A DNA stretch of 8,151 nucleotides from Gammaproteobacteria bacterium (GTDB taxonomy: Bacteria > Pseudomonadota > Gammaproteobacteria > Chromatiales > Chromatiaceae), in assembly GCA_020630035.1 (NCBI GenBank), contig JAHDCB010000070.1, positions 1 through 8,151 of the forward strand. Direction: 5' to 3'. Shown here one piece after another: positions 6,847-8,151 of this stretch (position 1 is the stretch's first letter; each line of letters begins with the position of its first letter). The translations under genes and the position numbers were made by a program. The notes beneath the pieces are model-generated. The model saw only the letters and a list, made by a program, of their open reading frames with translations. It did no database searches and had not been told where the DNA came from.

Positions 6847-8034
6847 ATGAATGCTGTTTTGTCAGACCGCGTGCAGGCGGTCAAGCCTTCTGCCACCATG
6901 GCGATTACGGCACGTGTGTATGCATCACGTGCCGCTGGACAGAATATCATTGGTCTGGGTGCTGGTGAGCCGGACTTTGATACCCCGGAACACATTAAGA
7001 CTGCGGCGATCGCGGCTATTCAGGCGGGCCAGACGAAATATACCCCGGTTGACGGGACACCGGTGCTGAAACAGGCTATTGTGCAAAAATTTGCCCAAGA
7101 TAACCAACTGCATTATGTAGCAGATCAGATTCTGGTGTCTTGTGGCGGTAAACAAAGTTTTTATAATCTGGCACAAGCCTTATTGAATGCCGGGGATGAA
7201 GTGATTATTCCGGCACCCTATTGGGTGTCGTATCCGGATATGGTGCTGCTGGCTGATGGTAAGCCAGTGATTGTGCCGACAACAGCAGAGCAGAATTTCA
7301 AAATGCAGCCGGCGCAACTGGCTGCTGCGATCACGTCGCGCACCCGGTTGGTTGTGCTCAACAGCCCTTCTAATCCTACTGGCATGGCCTATACTGCAGA
7401 CGAGCTGGCAGCCCTGGGCGAAGTGTTGCGTCAATATCCTGAGATTCTGATTGTTTCTGATGACATGTATGAACATGTTCTCTGGCAGCCTGGTAGTTTC
7501 CGCAACATTGTGCAGGTTTGCCCTGATTTATATGACCGGACGCTGGTTTTGAACGGCGTGTCTAAGGCATATGCGATGACCGGGTGGCGTATTGGTTATG
7601 CTGCTGGCTCTGCGCCGATTATCAAGGCGATGAAAAAGGTGCAATCCCAGAGTACCTCGAATCCTGCATCTGTGTCGCAGGCTGCCGCAGCGGCAGCGCT
7701 GAGTGGCCCGCAAGATTGTGTCACAGATATGGTGGTGGCATTTAAGCGGCGGCATGACAAGGTTGTGGCCCGGCTGAATCAGATGGCAGGTATTCAGTGT
7801 GCTGCGACGGATGGCACCTTTTATGTCTTTCCAGCGATGCAAGGGCTGATTGAGCGGCTGCCTGAAGTACAGAATGATGTGCAACTGGTGGAATATCTGA
7901 TTGAACAGGCGGGTATTGCGCCGGTGCCTGGTAGTGCATTTGGAATGCCGGGGCATGTGCGTATTTCAATTGCGACCAGTGAGCAGAATTTACAACAGGC
8001 TCTGGATCAGTTAGCTGCACAGATTCCTGGCTGA
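6847..8034 (+). CDS. aspC: PLP-dependent aspartate aminotransferase, class I, subgroup Ib type
   Basis: Cytoplasmic fold-type I aminotransferase, most likely exchanging amino groups between aspartate and 2-oxoglutarate. Some subgroup Ib members also act on prephenate or other amino acids, so the substrate range is uncertain. The protein has 395 residues, a normal length. The subgroup signature LSDRVQAVKPSATMAI opens the protein. Landmarks are GAGEPDFDTP (38-47), W126 in APYWVSYP, N176 in NSPSNPTG, D205 and Y208 in SDDMYEH, the Schiff-base lysine K240 in NGVSKAYAMTGWRIGY, and the carboxylate-binding R372 in HVRISIATSEQNL. ATG 6847 matches the family N-terminus, but no Shine-Dalgarno sequence lies close upstream. 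The symbol follows the naming of the Thermus subgroup Ib enzyme; E. coli AspC belongs to the more distant subgroup Ia. It is divergent from uvrB, with no functional link between the two evident. Confidence 0.94.
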   Translation: MNAVLSDRVQAVKPSATMAITARVYASRAAGQNIIGLGAGEPDFDTPEHIKTAAIAAIQAGQTKYTPVDGTPVLKQAIVQKFAQDNQLHYVADQILVSCGGKQSFYNLAQALLNAGDEVIIPAPYWVSYPDMVLLADGKPVIVPTTAEQNFKMQPAQLAAAITSRTRLVVLNSPSNPTGMAYTADELAALGEVLRQYPEILIVSDDMYEHVLWQPGSFRNIVQVCPDLYDRTLVLNGVSKAYAMTGWRIGYAAGSAPIIKAMKKVQSQSTSNPASVSQAAAAAALSGPQDCVTDMVVAFKRRHDKVVARLNQMAGIQCAATDGTFYVFPAMQGLIERLPEVQNDVQLVEYLIEQAGIAPVPGSAFGMPGHVRISIATSEQNLQQALDQLAAQIPG

Positions 8035-8052
8035 GAACGATTACCGTTTACA

Positions 8053-8149
8053 GACGGGTGCGATTCAAACTGATGTGGTGACTTGCTACCACAGGTTTCT
8101 GGCAAGCGTTATTCTGATCTGCTCTCCGAGGGTCGCCAGAATACCCGTC
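8053..8149. other. Intergenic region with nested inverted repeats, possible structured RNA
   Basis: Downstream of the aminotransferase I see no gene in the last 117 bases. Three compatible stems can be drawn: GACGGGT (8053-8059) with ACCCGTC (8143-8149), TGTGGT (8074-8079) with ACCACA (8088-8093), and TTCTGGC (8097-8103) with GCCAGAA (8135-8141). Together they give a three-way junction. An alternative stem TATTCTG (8110-8116) with CAGAATA (8137-8143) would compete for the same right arm. It does not match a tRNA or any riboswitch class that I can recognise. There is no T-run inside the window, so it is not a visible intrinsic terminator. Chance pairing remains possible. Confidence 0.3.
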
Positions 8150-8151
8150 CT

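Noticed and set aside
7528..7956. Open frame on the minus strand inside the aminotransferase gene (142 codons)
   Set aside because: It is antisense to the PLP-binding half of a clear enzyme gene, with Arg/His/Cys-rich content typical of a shadow frame.
8066..8100. Hammerhead ribozyme core (CTGATG next to a stem in a three-way junction)
   Set aside because: The conserved A after CTGATG is T, and the GAAA element after stem II is absent.
8051..8149. tRNA on the minus strand (acceptor-like 7-bp stem and a TTTGAATC stretch resembling a T loop)
   Set aside because: The T stem does not pair, the invariant C56 is replaced by T, and no D or anticodon arm can be drawn.

Overview
The window looks like chromosomal housekeeping DNA from a gammaproteobacterium of roughly balanced GC content. 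The evidence is the close leuC-leuD-leuB order with proteobacterial-type sequences, and a uvrB gene divergent from a subgroup Ib aspartate aminotransferase, a pairing I recall from Pseudomonas. No rRNA, tRNA, CRISPR array, transposase or phage gene is visible, so nothing points to a recently acquired accessory island. I did not find a clear previously undescribed system.

Layout, left to right. Bases 1-77 may hold the tail of an upstream gene. A good sigma70-type promoter (72-101) drives a tight leucine operon: leuC (start best placed at GTG 136), leuD (GTG, directly after the leuC stop) and leuB (TTG, 15 bases after leuD). LeuC and LeuD form isopropylmalate isomerase and LeuB is 3-isopropylmalate dehydrogenase, so the operon covers the steps from 2-isopropylmalate to the direct precursor of 2-ketoisocaproate. 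leuA is not in the window. The 259-base gap after leuB holds an imperfect palindrome of about 155 bases that looks like a MITE-type or other dispersed palindromic repeat. Next is a predicted lipoprotein of unknown function with an IPT/TIG-like domain and a cysteine-rich C-terminus, closed by a very clear intrinsic terminator (4730-4767).

On the opposite strand, uvrB (nucleotide excision repair helicase subunit) runs leftward and converges on the lipoprotein gene. Only 50 bases separate its start from the divergent PLP-dependent aminotransferase gene. The last 117 bases are non-coding as far as I can see, but contain nested inverted repeats compatible with a three-way-junction RNA fold.

The points most worth a second look are the leuC start correction, the use of non-ATG starts in all three leu genes without a leader peptide, the long palindrome after leuB, the uncharacterised lipoprotein, the lack of a LexA box at uvrB, and the possible structured RNA at the right edge.
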